Source: Armillaria gallica (Eukaryota > Basidiomycota > Agaricomycetes > Agaricales > Physalacriaceae). Taken from it: a stretch of 64,000 nt of DNA. The first letter of the stretch is position 1; each line of letters begins with the position of its first letter. Positions 22,481 through 34,004 of this stretch are shown one piece after another. The stretch is taken from positions 2,046,001 to 2,110,000 of the forward strand of contig JBANDB010000002.1 of the NCBI GenBank assembly GCA_037576215.1, written 5' to 3'. Both the position numbers and the translations under genes were made by a program. The notes below the pieces were generated by a model. The model was not told the DNA's origin. It was given only the letters and a program-made list of their open reading frames with translations, and did no database searches.

Positions 22481-24659
22481 AGACTGAGACAGCCTAGCCA
22501 ATTTGAATTTTGATGCTCGGGAGCCGCCACGCCAAATCCAGGTCTTTCTTCGTCAACCTTTCTGATTCAAAGAAAGCCGAACGCGACAGCCCACCCGATG
22601 ATGTCCGCGCCGGTGACGAAGGGTTGTTCGCTGCACTCCTGCTCCATAGTTCATGGAGCTTGAAGATGCAAAGGAAGAAGTTAATGCGAATGAGTGATAG
22701 CGAATGATAGTAGCTGAGCGCTGAGGATGAATAAAGTTGCATAGAGTGTGGACATATACTAGTTCTAGGGTGTCAATACTGCATGGAGGTGGACGACGAC
22801 GTACTCACAGTCAAGTCTCCATCGAGCCTAGGATCTCGTTCTCCAAACAGTACTTTTGAAGTTCTTCCGGTACTTTTCGACAACCATCGACCCAACCTCT
22901 ACCAAATCCACCAACGTCGTCCAAGTCTACCTTGAGCCGCACGCAAAACTCCACACGGCATCGAAGGCCTCGCAAAATGACGTTCGGCGAACAGCCCATG
23001 GGATAAGTAAGTCCTGTGCGTGGAAGCGTCCAAATTCAAGTCCAGCGCCACGGAAGTGCGGCATGTTGATATCGTAAAAGTGACGGCAGGCTTGCGACAC
23101 GGATATGTTGAAGAGGGTGAAAGGGTCAGTGAACGTCAGCCAGGTAAACGGGATCGAAGACTTTTGTGACGAGGATGGCCAGCCGGTGGTCAAAGATATC
23201 GGTGGTATCGGACAAAGATCCGATGTCGTGGGAATAATCTCGGCCTTATTCTCTCACTACGACATCGCCCTCCGCACCGTTCAGTAATCTTTTCGCTTTG
23301 ACCGAGTTTCGATTTGGCCAACAAAGCGCGTGAGTGTGTCACATTGTTTATCATTTTTGGGCTATCTGACTGTAGTCGTAGGCGATGAGGAAGGAGAAAA
23401 AATCACTACTAACTAGTGATGCCACCTAGGGTCTATTGCAAGCGTGCACATGCATAGGATGAATCTGGTGTAATTTAGACGTCTAGTACCTCTTTGTGCG
23501 CCTTCTTTTCATTCGTTTCACTGCTTTGTATTGATTTTCTCGCAAGGCAGCTCTTTTCTCCGCTGTTGTGACCAAAATTCAAATATTCACCATCCAAGCT
23601 CATGCATTTCCATCACAATTTCCCGCTTGCAGTGCCATTTCTCGACACCATGACCGTCATGACCTCCGACTTCGATTCGTATGAAACAGGACGGCGGGCC
23701 AGCTCTACACTATAGAGCCAAGCTACGCGTCGCTCCTCGGTCATGCCGGGTGATTTCATTGCGAAAACTCCAACGGTGCTCTTTCTGTGCCACGACCTTC
23801 GATACCCATCCGTGGCCGAGCTTCAACCGCGCCCTGCTATGAAAAGCGATGCGATAACCCATACCAACATCTACCTTGCACTGTGGTGTCACCCGTCTGC
23901 CTGTACAGCGAGACCGCCCGACCAGGTGCCATTTGTCGGGAGCGCTCGCACGAAATTGATCCCCTCCCTCACTACTACTTCATGTCCGAGTCGCCGTCCC
24001 TTGCCCATGTAGAATCACCGACATCCTGGTCTCATGGCATGTACATGATCGCAACCTTTCGTCCAAGGACTAAATATCCTGGTCATCGTCGAAAAAGGAG
24101 CCGCATAGTTCAAAAGAAGAGCCGTGTCCCTGAAAATCATGGGGGACCCTGTGGCGACGGCCCTGCGAATCATAGAGATTCTATGTACCACTGACTCGGC
24201 TCCGGATCTTGTTTGGGGCTTCTACATAGGAGTTACGGTGAAGACTGCGTTAGAGACACGAGTATTTCAGCACTGTCGTCGCTACGCGCTTACTCCCCGT
24301 ATCAGAATATTAATGATCTCTTACCGTCATGCCACGCCCTAATGCTCGACTGCAGCTGCCACTCTGGTTGTGCCTGAAACTGGTTGCTTTGGATACATCA
24401 GCCATGCATACATGCCTTCGAAGGGATAAGGTGGCGCTAGTATCGGTATTCCCATTACCACCAAAGGTACCCGTGTCGCGTTCCTTATGTTTGAGTGCTT
24501 CTTCACGATAATTTTCTGATGACCATTTACACAATGTGAGAATGCTGGGACATGTAGAGACAACGCTGTTCGCCAGGAATTGGGATTGGAAAACTTCTTG
24601 TTCTGGGTTTATTACGGCAGTTTTCATTGCATGTTGTTACACGATCTCTATCATAAATA
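22481..24659. other. Unassigned region
   Basis: There are several short open frames, including opposed ones at 22811-23290, but none carries a domain or motif I recognise and none gives a convincing multi-exon model. The minus-strand frame around 22927-23193 (containing LTFTDPFTLFNISVSQACRHFYD) is the most protein-like. This may be degenerate duplicated DNA. Confidence 0.25.
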
Positions 24660-25235
24660 TGCTTCACTCTTCGTTGATGGACTGATGCTGCCATAGTTTG
24701 TATAAGTATAGCCCATCCACCCGTAATTCGGATGCGCGAATCCAGGACCATGAGAACACTATTAGCATACAGCTCGGCAGTGGTGAGGGCTGGTGCCTCG
24801 TAGGTCTGATGAGGGAACGCAAAGAGAAGGAAGGATAAAGGTGAGCAGAGCGCCAACAACTAGACAACTAGACATAAGTGGTTTTAACCTTGCGACGACG
24901 ATAAATTCAGTACACAAGTACCACGCACTTTCAAGATCATAACTTCGAGCCTTTCTATGGTTTGCGGGGACAAGTTGTGTCTAGGGGCTGTTTTACCGAT
25001 TCTGTAGGGGCAGTACCATATATTGTCGAAGGTTATCGCGGGAGATCTGAAAAAACATTTCTAAGACCGATCAGCATCACACCACAGACACGAGTTAAAC
25101 GCAGTGCAGCGACGTCCGTCAGCGTTCAATGCATTGACCGGCGTTATCACGCACCACCGGTTCAGAAGATCTCCGAACCAGGTTAAAGCGGAGGAGATGC
25201 TGGCGTGTTGATGTCCAATTGAAACTCCTAGGAGC
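24660..25235 (-). pseudogene. DUF6534 copy D, internally deleted
   Basis: The last-exon core (FPHQTYEAPALTTAELYANSVLMVLDSRIRI) is followed by a tail unlike that of other copies. On the other side, at about 24890-24915, it joins the start-codon/promoter region exactly as in copy B, so the central helices are missing. It abuts R2 on the right. Confidence 0.7.
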
Positions 25236-25253
25236 AAACTGTGAGAGAAAAGG

Positions 25254-26065
25254 TTTGCCTCATGTGGTCACAGCGACAGTAGAAAAGCGAAACATGCCAA
25301 GTGGATTCGCGCTCTTCTATATGGCAGAATCAGAAAATCTGTTAACATTTGCTGGCAAAGAACCTGGAAAGAGAAAATATGTCGTTGAGGAGAGAACCGT
25401 CACCATGCGACTCGCACTGAAAGACACTGAAACAACACTGAAGTATGGTATCGCGGCATTTGATGACGCTACAGCAACTATACCGTATACGTACCGTACG
25501 GCTCCTTTGCTGCCTTTCTGCAAGCTTTATGTTCTCAGTTGCTGGATAGAAACTCCGGTTCGGTCTCTTCCAGGACCCTTGAGAATACAATATTGACTCA
25601 GGTTCAGACTGATATCGCGTTGGAAAGACAAACCCACCTCCATCGAAGGGACGAAGAAGCTTCTCTTAGTCTTTTTGACCGCAGCTTGTGATATGCCGTT
25701 CCAGTGCGACTGATGTCCTTCTGAATAAGCCGGGTCGAGGAGTTCGGGATTGAATGCCAGAAGACGAGGAAACATTCACAAATGAGCCTCTGATACCTGC
25801 TCCCCGCATTGCATATGGAACTGTAGTTTTTCGTGTACTTGCTTGGCTGACGCCCTAGGCATGTTCTTCTTGATCTTGGCTTCGAGGAAAAGAGTGAACT
25901 GAGAGCCGCCCTGCCTCATTGTTAGCCGATGGAGATGTGATTCGCGACGGGCCTCTCACCTTTGGGCGCCCTTCCATGTAGGAATATCGCACCAACACCA
26001 GCGGGAATTTAGGAGTTTGCATCATTGGTACCTGAGGACCTAAGCTTGTTGTAGTGCGCGCTATC
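25254..26065. repeat. Segmental duplicate R2
   Basis: This is the counterpart of R1 (21166-22022). The two copies lie about 4 kb apart in the same orientation. R1 is followed by DUF6534 fragment C and R2 is preceded by fragment D, so the duplication probably formed together with rearrangement of the array. Confidence 0.75.
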
Positions 26066-26393
26066 GCGATACTGGGAAAGCTAATGTCCAAACTTGGCCT
26101 CTTGAGAAGTTTTTAGTTGCTTCATGAACTGCGAAAGATTGAGAAAGGCAACGAGAGACGCCGGGATCAACGAGGACCTTGTCGGATGGTTCAGGCCAAG
26201 TACATTGCTTGACGTCCAGAGTTTCCATGATGAGCAAATGGTCGTTGTCAGTGTAATATGTAACGAGGGGGGTGTCATTTCCGCTTTCTCGTTTGATGTC
26301 CAATGAGGCCTTGTTTATTATCGCCTTTGTACCCATCCACGCGCCCGTGATGTCTGGAGCGGCTCGTTGACCAGCTCCAGACACGTCTTCCAT
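25776..26393 (-). CDS. Unknown protein, probably C-terminally truncated
   Basis: Three exons (26393-26073, 26031-25960, 25910-25776) join in frame to about 175 residues. Exon 1 contains TPLVTYYTDNDHLLIMETL and HEATKNFSRGQVW; exon 2 contains QTPKFPLVLVRYSYMEGRP; exon 3 contains GGSQFTLFLEAKIKKNMPR and LQFHMQCGEQVSEAHL. The stop TGA (25776-25778) is CGA in the R1 duplicate, whose frame continues for about 60 more codons, so this stop is probably a nonsense change. No domain was recognised. Confidence 0.45.
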
Positions 26394-28280
26394 TTTCGTG
26401 TAGACCGAAGTCGAGAAATGACGAAAAACGTAGCTTTACAAAGCCGTCAATTTTTTATTAGCAGAATAGTAGCACGGACTCACGCGTTCAATCTTTTCGC
26501 GTCTTTGAATCTGTCGACCTTCATTACGCCAATCGTTTTAGACTTGAACTCGGACTTCGCTTTCCCCCAGTTTAGGCGGGGAACGCAGTAACGTCAAGTT
26601 TGAAAGAGGCCAGGAATGAAAGAGATTATTGATCCTTTGAGAGTCCCACAATGTGTAGCAAAGTTTCTCAACGACTTCCTCGTTGGACAGCGCGCGATTC
26701 TGGATGTGACAGGTCAGAGATACCCATACACTTTAGCCAGATGAGGGCCCCCATGCGATTCACCACGTTGAACGCGCCATTGTCCTTGTCTGGATTGGCG
26801 ATTCGTAAATTGACGCGACCTCCACAATCTCATCGTCGGTGAGATATTTTCCGCTGGCTGGGTACTGGGAATTTAGAAAAATCGGCCATGATAATATGAA
26901 AGAAAGGGATAAGGGGTACAGCCGGCGGCTGACCCAGATAGGAAACCTTCGGTGTCGTCCGATGGCCGCCGCCCGGTTTCGGGATAATTGAGACTTCCTT
27001 TCACTTGATGGCTGACCACATTCGTCACATCGCTCTGCCTCCATGTACATCTTTCTTGACTCTACGGGTCCCATATACTGCCAACCATTAAAAATTCAAA
27101 GGTTCCTTCTCGTTATCATGCTAGTGTATAGTATACGGGCTGCGATTTTGAACAACATTGCGCGTCATATATCGAGTTATAAAAGTGGTTTACCGAGGGA
27201 CTACGGCTGTACGCAACCTACCCTTCACCCTTGCGTATGAGCTTAACCCGTAGTCTCTAACGCCACACTACGTCGACCTATAATCGGAAATAGTCTTCAA
27301 ATGCATAGAGAGTTAGTCGCAATAAGTGACAGTCACGATACGCTGCACTGGCTTCATAGTCCTAAGGAGCCAGTGAGGAATCATGCCAAAGAACGAATAC
27401 TTGCCCTGCCAGTGCGCCATTACCTCGGTGCGAAAAACAAGGACCCATCCGCAACCGGCTTCAGACCGAGACTTGACTGATATCGACGCAAATGCCATTT
27501 TTAATAGTGGGCGCATGCCTTTTTGAAAATCTTTTATGCCGTTCCGGTCTACCGCAGAGGTTAACAGCATGATTCCACAATGGCTTGTCTTGCTTGGTCG
27601 TAAGCTTGGCTGAGGAGTGTGGTGAGGATTGGGTATGCGTGCAGGTACCTGTATCATTTCATCTCGTGTGCCTTGCTGATGAGATGAGATAAAAAAAACT
27701 TATTCCTGGTTGGCCTCAAGTACTGAGCCCATATATTTTTTATACATCGATGTTCATATTCACCTCCAGAAATAGGAATGCATCATCATCATCTTTATTT
27801 AGACATGAACTTCATCGACGCGGCATCTAAATGATACGATGAGAATATGCCGGGTATGTTTCCCCGCCCCGTATCATTGAATTCTCGATATTTTTCGTCG
27901 GCGTCAGAGGACGACACAGAATCTTCTGCCATACACCCTCTGCGCTAGTGCCTCTTGATATTCCTTGAAATAGAATACGGTACCAACACCAACACCAACA
28001 CCATCGCTTCGCCATCTCTGTACCTCGAGTCTTCCCAGCGCCGAATTACCTGGAAAGTTCCGTCTGGTGCCTCACGGTGTGTGTTGTCTCATGTTTCGTC
28101 TCAGTATCATCAGCGCCCACAAAAAGCTCGCTCCCGGCACCGAATGAACAGGCTAGTACTGAACGATGCGTCTTGGATACGTCGGAGGCTAGGGACCAGT
28201 GTTTACTACAGCAAGTCAAGATAAATAAATCAGGGCAGGTTCTGAGGCATGGTATCGGCTCAAAGGATAAAAGTACTCTA
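26394..28280. other. Unassigned region
   Basis: Minus-strand frames at 26760-27074 (with a CDECGQPSSE motif) and 27313-27657 are open but carry no recognised domain and no clear exon partners. The rest is AT-rich near 27660-27830. No gene is supported. Confidence 0.25.
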
Positions 28281-28410
28281 TCAGTTACGCGGTGAAAGTC
28301 CTGTGCCGGGTGGTTTGTCCCTGGGAGAAATCAGCTCTAATAAAACACATGGATCACCATTACTGACTTTCTCAGTGCGACTCGTCTCATAATCATCGCT
28401 GAATACCTCT

Positions 28411-29728
28411 TTAGCTACTGTGATCACTGCGTCCTTGCATATCAGTAGGCCGTGCGCCTTCAATTGATTGGGAGGTGATATCCCTTATCATTGTGGCCGT
28501 GAAGCTCATATCGGTTGAAGACGTATAAGTATCCCGTCCACCCATAATTCGAATTCGCGAATTCAGCACCATGTAAACGGTATTAGCATACAGCTTTGGC
28601 ATGATAAGGGCTGGCATCGTGTAGAAAGTCTGATGAGGGAACGCAAAAAAGAGGATAAGGTTGAGCAGAGCGACAACAGCTGGACATAGGTGGCGTTAAT
28701 TTTGTTTGGACGACAGCAAATAGTGCCAAGGAAATTACCTGTCACAGATCCCGTTTCAATAGTGAGACGGATCAACTTCGTGACAATGATTCGGGTGCGA
28801 CGGAAGCCCGTATTGCTGCGCATAAGCTACAAAATAGTATCAACATTGATTAAGATAACTGAGAGAGAGCTCACGTAGTAAGTCATGCAGATGGCGATAA
28901 TGATATCACATAGGGCAGAGGCTCCGCACCAAATCTACGTGGGAATCAGCAGATGAACACGGGATGTCTAGTTGGCTACTTACCCCGACAGCGATGGACG
29001 TCTTCCGGTTATTGAGTTTAGTGATGTTGCCTGCTTGGAAAGAGTAGACGCCTGTAATTATGGCCGCCACAGAGCTGGTCAAGGATACCTGTAAATATAT
29101 GAGCTAAACTGCCACAGGGAAAGAGCACGGCAACGAACACAGATGATGAATGCGGGGACGGTTTGTGACTTTGAAAATACAAAGATTCGGTATGCATAGA
29201 AGCTCTGTCCAACATAAGCAGCTGTACTCACGATGAGTAACATAGATCGAGCGAAAGACGCTGCACGTACCAGCTGCGCTCGTGACAGGAACAGTGAACC
29301 AATGAGAATGCATGGCCGTGAGGACTTTCATGTCACCGAAGCCGTAACCGAACACGAGAAAGGCATCACGGGTGACGAGCATCGTCTGACTAAATTCGAC
29401 AGCATAGATGCCATAGACGAGATATTTTGCGAATTTCCTGTCCTTCGGAAATGCTAGATAGTACAGATCTAGTAAAGAGAATGTATTAAAAACAATATTA
29501 CTAGAGACGAGTGACGCACAAAGCTGCACAGAAAGAGTCCCGAAGAGCCCCCAGTTCAAGAAACAGGCGACGATCTGAATTTCTGTGTTAGAGATCGAAT
29601 TACGACAAGTAAAATATGAACCAATGGTCCGGACCTAGAAACACGATGATTCAGTACATAATGCTGCTCGAATTCACGATAATAACACACAGCTTTCCTA
29701 TGGAATACCCTGCGACGACGGGTTGCAT
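28411..29728 (-). CDS. DUF6534 seven-helix membrane protein, copy E (frameshifted tail)
   Basis: The start is ATG 29728 (MQPVVAGYSIGKL), followed by a 13 bp microexon at 29622-29634. The order of elements is as in copy A: LNWGLFGTLSVQL, DLYYLAFPKDRKFAK, ELLCIPNLCIF-region exon read as an AYRIF-type helix, CDIIIAICMTYY, LMRSNTGFRRTRIIVTKLI, and PKLYANTVYMVLNSRIRIMGGRDTYTSS. Compared with copies F and H, a 5 bp loss in the tail (after the MQGR codons) shifts the frame and ends it at 28411. The helices are complete, so the protein could still be made with a short tail. Confidence 0.7.
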
Positions 29729-30059
29729 CGGGATCGTTTTGCCGGTCGCGAAGGGAAGAACCTGTACATATAGTTCTAACACCCATCGTGAGACTTGAAA
29801 GATGGCGCACAAATACCGAATGCCGGTCTGCATTACAACATGGCAATCGAGTTGAATGGCCGTTGGCAATCCAACTACGCTGATTTTACTATGTTCATCA
29901 GCGGTCAGCGCCCCATCAAAATTATTATCATGATTCTGCTCCACTGATTCGATGAAAAACCAAACCAAGGCATATGAGCGGAAGAAATACTGGCGGGGTT
30001 GAAAGAAAGTTGATATTAAACTACCCCCAGAATAAACTGTAAGAAGGAGGGTTATAGTG

Positions 30060-30420
30060 GATTTATCACTCACCAGGCTATACATTTGTTGCGCCCGACA
30101 ATCCATCTCGTCCAACAGGTGCATCGAAAGAAGCTTCATGTGCCCTGAATTCTCCCATAATTGGGAATCTTCCTAATATTCCACAGCAGTCGATGTTTTG
30201 TTTGGTATGAAGAAGTCCCAGAACGATCGGAATGCGGCCGTGCTCTAAGTGTCAGTGACTCTGCCAGTGTGTCCTATGGGCGGCAACGCCCGTATCTGAC
30301 ACTTTTCACCGAACCATTCTTGGGACATGTCTTCCGATCGTACTCCACCAAGAGCGTTCACGGAGACGTAGAACTGGGCCAAAGCTCATCGGTGACTCGG
30401 AAGGAAATTCAAGGGAAAGT
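30060..30420 (-). repeat. Module U (copy upstream of E)
   Basis: The minus strand retains LLHTKQNIDCCGI, LLDEMDCRAQQMYSLV and an EWFGEK-type block, matching the order in the copy at 19333-19665. Stops and frame changes mean it is a remnant. It lies immediately upstream of copy E. Confidence 0.5.
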
Positions 30421-30889
30421 AGTGCGCTATGTTCCAGAATCCAAACAGACAAACGACAATCTACAACTTCAAGCCGTAGAGATGTTTAGAACTACGTCAG
30501 TGTATTCTCCCGCAAACTCTCTAATACTCAGATGCCTACTCACCATGGCACAAATATTCGGATGAGCATTGACTGAGCTGACTATAAGATCCTTGGTCCA
30601 CCTTCTTCTCCTTTGGTCCCTGTAATGGTATCAACTCGCGACATGGTTCCCAGTTCGCACCTGGTGCACATCGCAGCAACTTGTATCTGTGATTGCAGCA
30701 CAGAGCCTCGGTATTCCTTCTGGGGACCATACGCGTATCTAAGTTCTGAACCCTCCCGAGTGTTCAGCTGGAGACAGGCCCGTAACATCGACGGCGGAGA
30801 CGGTCTATACCGCCCACAATATTCTGGTGTACGCGAATAAGGCATCGCTCTATCGAAGATTTGTGTTAAAGTTTGTATACAAACATAAA

Positions 30890-31000
30890 GATTTGATCGC
30901 ACCACTTTCAGGTTGCTTTGAACGTACAGATACAAAGGGACTTGGGCCGTGAGCTTGGTCGCTGGTCCATCCTTGAACAAGATCTTGCTCCTCGAAGGTC
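30890..31000 (-). pseudogene. Fragment of the SDR gene
   Basis: The plus-strand words GATCGCACCACTTT, CTTTGAACGTACAGAT and GGTCCATCCTTGA match the region near 10281-10375 of the SDR gene. The minus strand reads SKILFKDGPA then LYVQSN, corresponding to KILFETLKDGPA and LYIQSK. The catalytic YxxxK has been destroyed. Confidence 0.7.
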
Positions 31001-31639
31001 TGCATCGCTTGCAAACATCATCCTCTCCTTCAACGGAGCTCAAGACCCTGTTCCAAAGGCCTTTGTCTTTCACAGGTATGACAGTTTTGGTCGGCTCCAG
31101 GTCGGTGCGCCGGACGGGGGATGTTTGAGATGAGCCGAACGGGGGTACAGTCATTTCAGATACCTAAGTCGAAATTCTACCTTTATGCCTATGCTGCAGG
31201 CGAATACTTGTCGTCCTGTAGGAAGAGGACTTGTAACCGCTATGCCTGGGTGGATTTCGTGTGTCTCTGACGTAGTAGAAGAAATTTAAACAGGTAATTC
31301 GAACTCCGCAAACGTGGTACGTCGGACCGACCTCTCCGAGCTTCAACGTTCAACACTTACTTACTTTATCAGCAGAGGTGGCCAGTAAAACTAATTTTCC
31401 AGTTTAACTAACAAGTTGCGAGCAAGTACGAACCTTTGAAGACTTGCCTAGGACCTTCAGTGCGTTCCAACTGTTAGAACCTCGGGACCGTTCTCAAATG
31501 AAGTGAGTGGCGAAATCCGTGGCAAACGCGACATGAGGACTAACTAGTTTAGCATGTAGCAGAGTCGGTCGTTCGCTGAATACCTTAGAATGGAAGTTCC
31601 CAAATCTGTTTTAATACAGCACACCTCATCAAATCTACG

Positions 31640-31800
31640 AGCCTATGGTACTTATTCCGCAGGTGGGCAACGGTTGCGCAGTATTTGCATGTCGAGGCTC
31701 TCCTACATCCTCTCTCATTCCCTCACACCCCGTCTCGACAAATTGTTCCCAGCTGTACGAAGCTGGTGAAGATGAACACGGCAGCGAGATAAGACCCGGA
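31640..31800 (+). pseudogene. Fragment of the 5' region of the GT15 gene
   Basis: ATTCCGCAGGT...GGTTGCGCA, CTCATTCCCTCACACCCCG, TTGTTCCCAGCT and GATGAACACGGCAGC match 11755-11905, which is the leader and start codon of the GT15 gene. It has the same orientation, and the same order relative to the SDR fragment, as at the parent locus. It breaks a few codons after the start. Confidence 0.75.
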
Positions 31801-31845
31801 CGTCTCAGAAGCGTGGGAAAGGCCAGCCTCCTTTAACCTACGGCC

Positions 31846-33764
31846 ATGGCTACCATTTTTCCCGCCAACATTCGAGAGTTCTTGACGTTCCTTCCTATCG
31901 TACCTCAACATGACTCACATCCGTCGACGGGGACAACAACGGACCATTGTGCAAAAGATATCTTGACCCCTCCCACGGATCAACCAATCCTCAGCCGACT
32001 AGATGTTACTCTCATCTAGACTCAGAGACTTTCTCACTTCAAGGGTCGGTGAATCCGGTATTGGCCATTGGTCTTGTCAGTCGATGTTAGACGGTGTCGA
32101 CAATATGCGATTATCAGAACTCCAGGACGAAAGTAGCGTGAGCCTCTATGGCGAATATGCTACCAGAGCGATAGAACCTATCGTTCAGGCCATTGCTGGT
32201 GCTGCCGGTCTCAATGATAGAATCAAGCTGTCCCGCACGCCTGTTAAGGACCTCGTATTTTCACAGAAGGGCAGCTTTACTATGACACTTATCCGAGAAA
32301 ACGATGGCATTGAACGTCTTCCGACCTGCTCTGACGAGGATAAGGCGTTCTCGGTATTGTTTTCCAAATAAGAAGCTCTCAGTCGGTCGATTCGTCTCGA
32401 TTCCACTACGAAGCAAACAGGTGCCGCCGCTATGGCCGTCAAGGCTAGTCTCCCTCGAGTGTGGTGCCATGTTGCCACCTCACACAGTGTAGCTTGCATT
32501 ATAGATGATTACTTCACGCGTGGAGTACGGCTTTTTTTTCGGCGGGTTCATTGCCATCGCGGCCCAGTTAGGTGAGACCTTCGTCGTCGCCAAGCTCGAC
32601 AGACATTTTACAGATCATTTCTAGTCCGGTCTACGGATGTGTCCCGCCCGGGACATATCCTACTTTTATCACCTACGTTCAAACTTTCCACAGCACCCCT
32701 TGTCCATTCTATACCGAAGAAAGCACTCTCGCAGTTTCAGGCTAACATTCAAACAGAACCATTCCTCGCCATCGTCGCTGCTATGATATTGTCTAATTTG
32801 ATCCTGACTGCTCAGTCACACCTCCTCCTTCTAACCTCTTACAGCCTCCTCAGCGATTGGAGACAATACAAGATCCAGAGGAAGGCCTCGAAGGTGACGC
32901 AGACGGCGGCCATGGCGGGGACAAAGACCAAAGTGATGTCCCAATACAAGTTACAACTAATGCCATAAATCAATTTCTTTTTCTTCTACGACCAAATGTG
33001 CTTATATATAGATGATATTGCACCATCCATTTTTGCGGTCCAGTGACATATATAGGATTTCTCTACGCCAACATACCTCCTCTATGGACCCTCGGAATGT
33101 CCCGACTGCCAGCACTGGCAAGCACGACGTCACGATGAAAGACCTCCCGTTGACCTTGCTGCAAAACCCCTTACTGTTGCAGCTTTGTCGTCGCGCTCCT
33201 CATATTCAAATGAATACCCCTGAAATTGTGACACTTCTAAACTAAATTCAGGCCAGCCGATGGAGCACTCTGTGGACGTGCCACGCTGAAGGCCGTGAGG
33301 AGTTATTTGTCATCAAGCTTGTGCCGGAAGCCCACTCGGACATGATTTGGCGGGAATTCTACATGTATGAGGTGGTCCTAAAGGAATGTTCCCTCGTTCC
33401 CAGGTTTCATGGGATGTTCCAAAGACCTTCCGGAGGCTGGTTCGCATTCTGCCTTGAAGATGTTGGAGACAATCTGGAGAAAACGTATGGCCTGGACTGG
33501 TCGGAGGTAAAGATGTCCATGCCTAGGATACAATGGTGAGTGATCCGTGCCTCCAAATATCATTCATCGACGGGTTCCTTCAGGCGACAATTAGTATAGT
33601 CGGCGAAACAATTACATTCACTGGGTATCTTGCATGGTGATCTTGAACCTCGAAACGTGACGGAAATCTCCGAAGGATTCCAATTCTTTGACTTTGGACG
33701 GTCGGAGCTGCACAATTGTCAACAGGGCCAGTGTGAAGAGCTGCAGGATCTGTTGAGCGTATAG
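31846..33764 (+). pseudogene. Kinase-like gene remnant K1
   Basis: It starts MATIFPANIREFLTFLP (the K module start). Interrupted frames follow, with YGEYATRAIEPIVQAIA, LSRTPVKDLVFS and TMTLIREN. The 3' half contains VIKLV (VAIK-like lysine), WREFYMYEVVLKECSLVPRFHGMF, FCLEDVGDNLE, the catalytic-loop HGDLEPRNV and FDFGR before a stop at 33762. An in-frame TAG (33597-33599) sits where K2 has CAG. Several other frame breaks lie between 31980 and 33240. The ancestor was probably a fungal-specific protein kinase-like protein; this copy is not expected to be functional. Confidence 0.6.
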
Positions 33765-34004
33765 AGCGTTGACGTGCATACTTTTCTATTGTTATTATAA
33801 TCATTTTGTTCGTTCTTGACCCCAGCATATTGGCACGAAAGTCATGGCTGTAACTATCGGCCGTCTTCAAGCCATTATCTTTTGGTCCATGTTTTGTTTA
33901 CACCTCGCTCGAATTTTGAGTATGGATTTAGTACACGTGAGGTTGAAGCAGTGGGCAACGGTATTATTACAGCAAAGAAATCAGTGCAGGTTCCCGTTTG
34001 ACAA

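Noticed and set aside
25317..25523. Opposing open frames in R1/R2 (plus strand KEPGKRKYVVEER..., minus strand SSTTYFLFPGSL...) as a second gene
   Set aside because: Both strands are open and substitutions between R1 and R2 do not clearly favour either frame. No domain or start context was found, so I did not call a gene.
29651..30139. A 162-codon minus-strand frame spanning the start of DUF6534 copy E
   Set aside because: It runs through the promoter and start codon of copy E in another frame. Only its first part (LLDEMDCRAQQ) belongs to a conserved module; the rest is chance.
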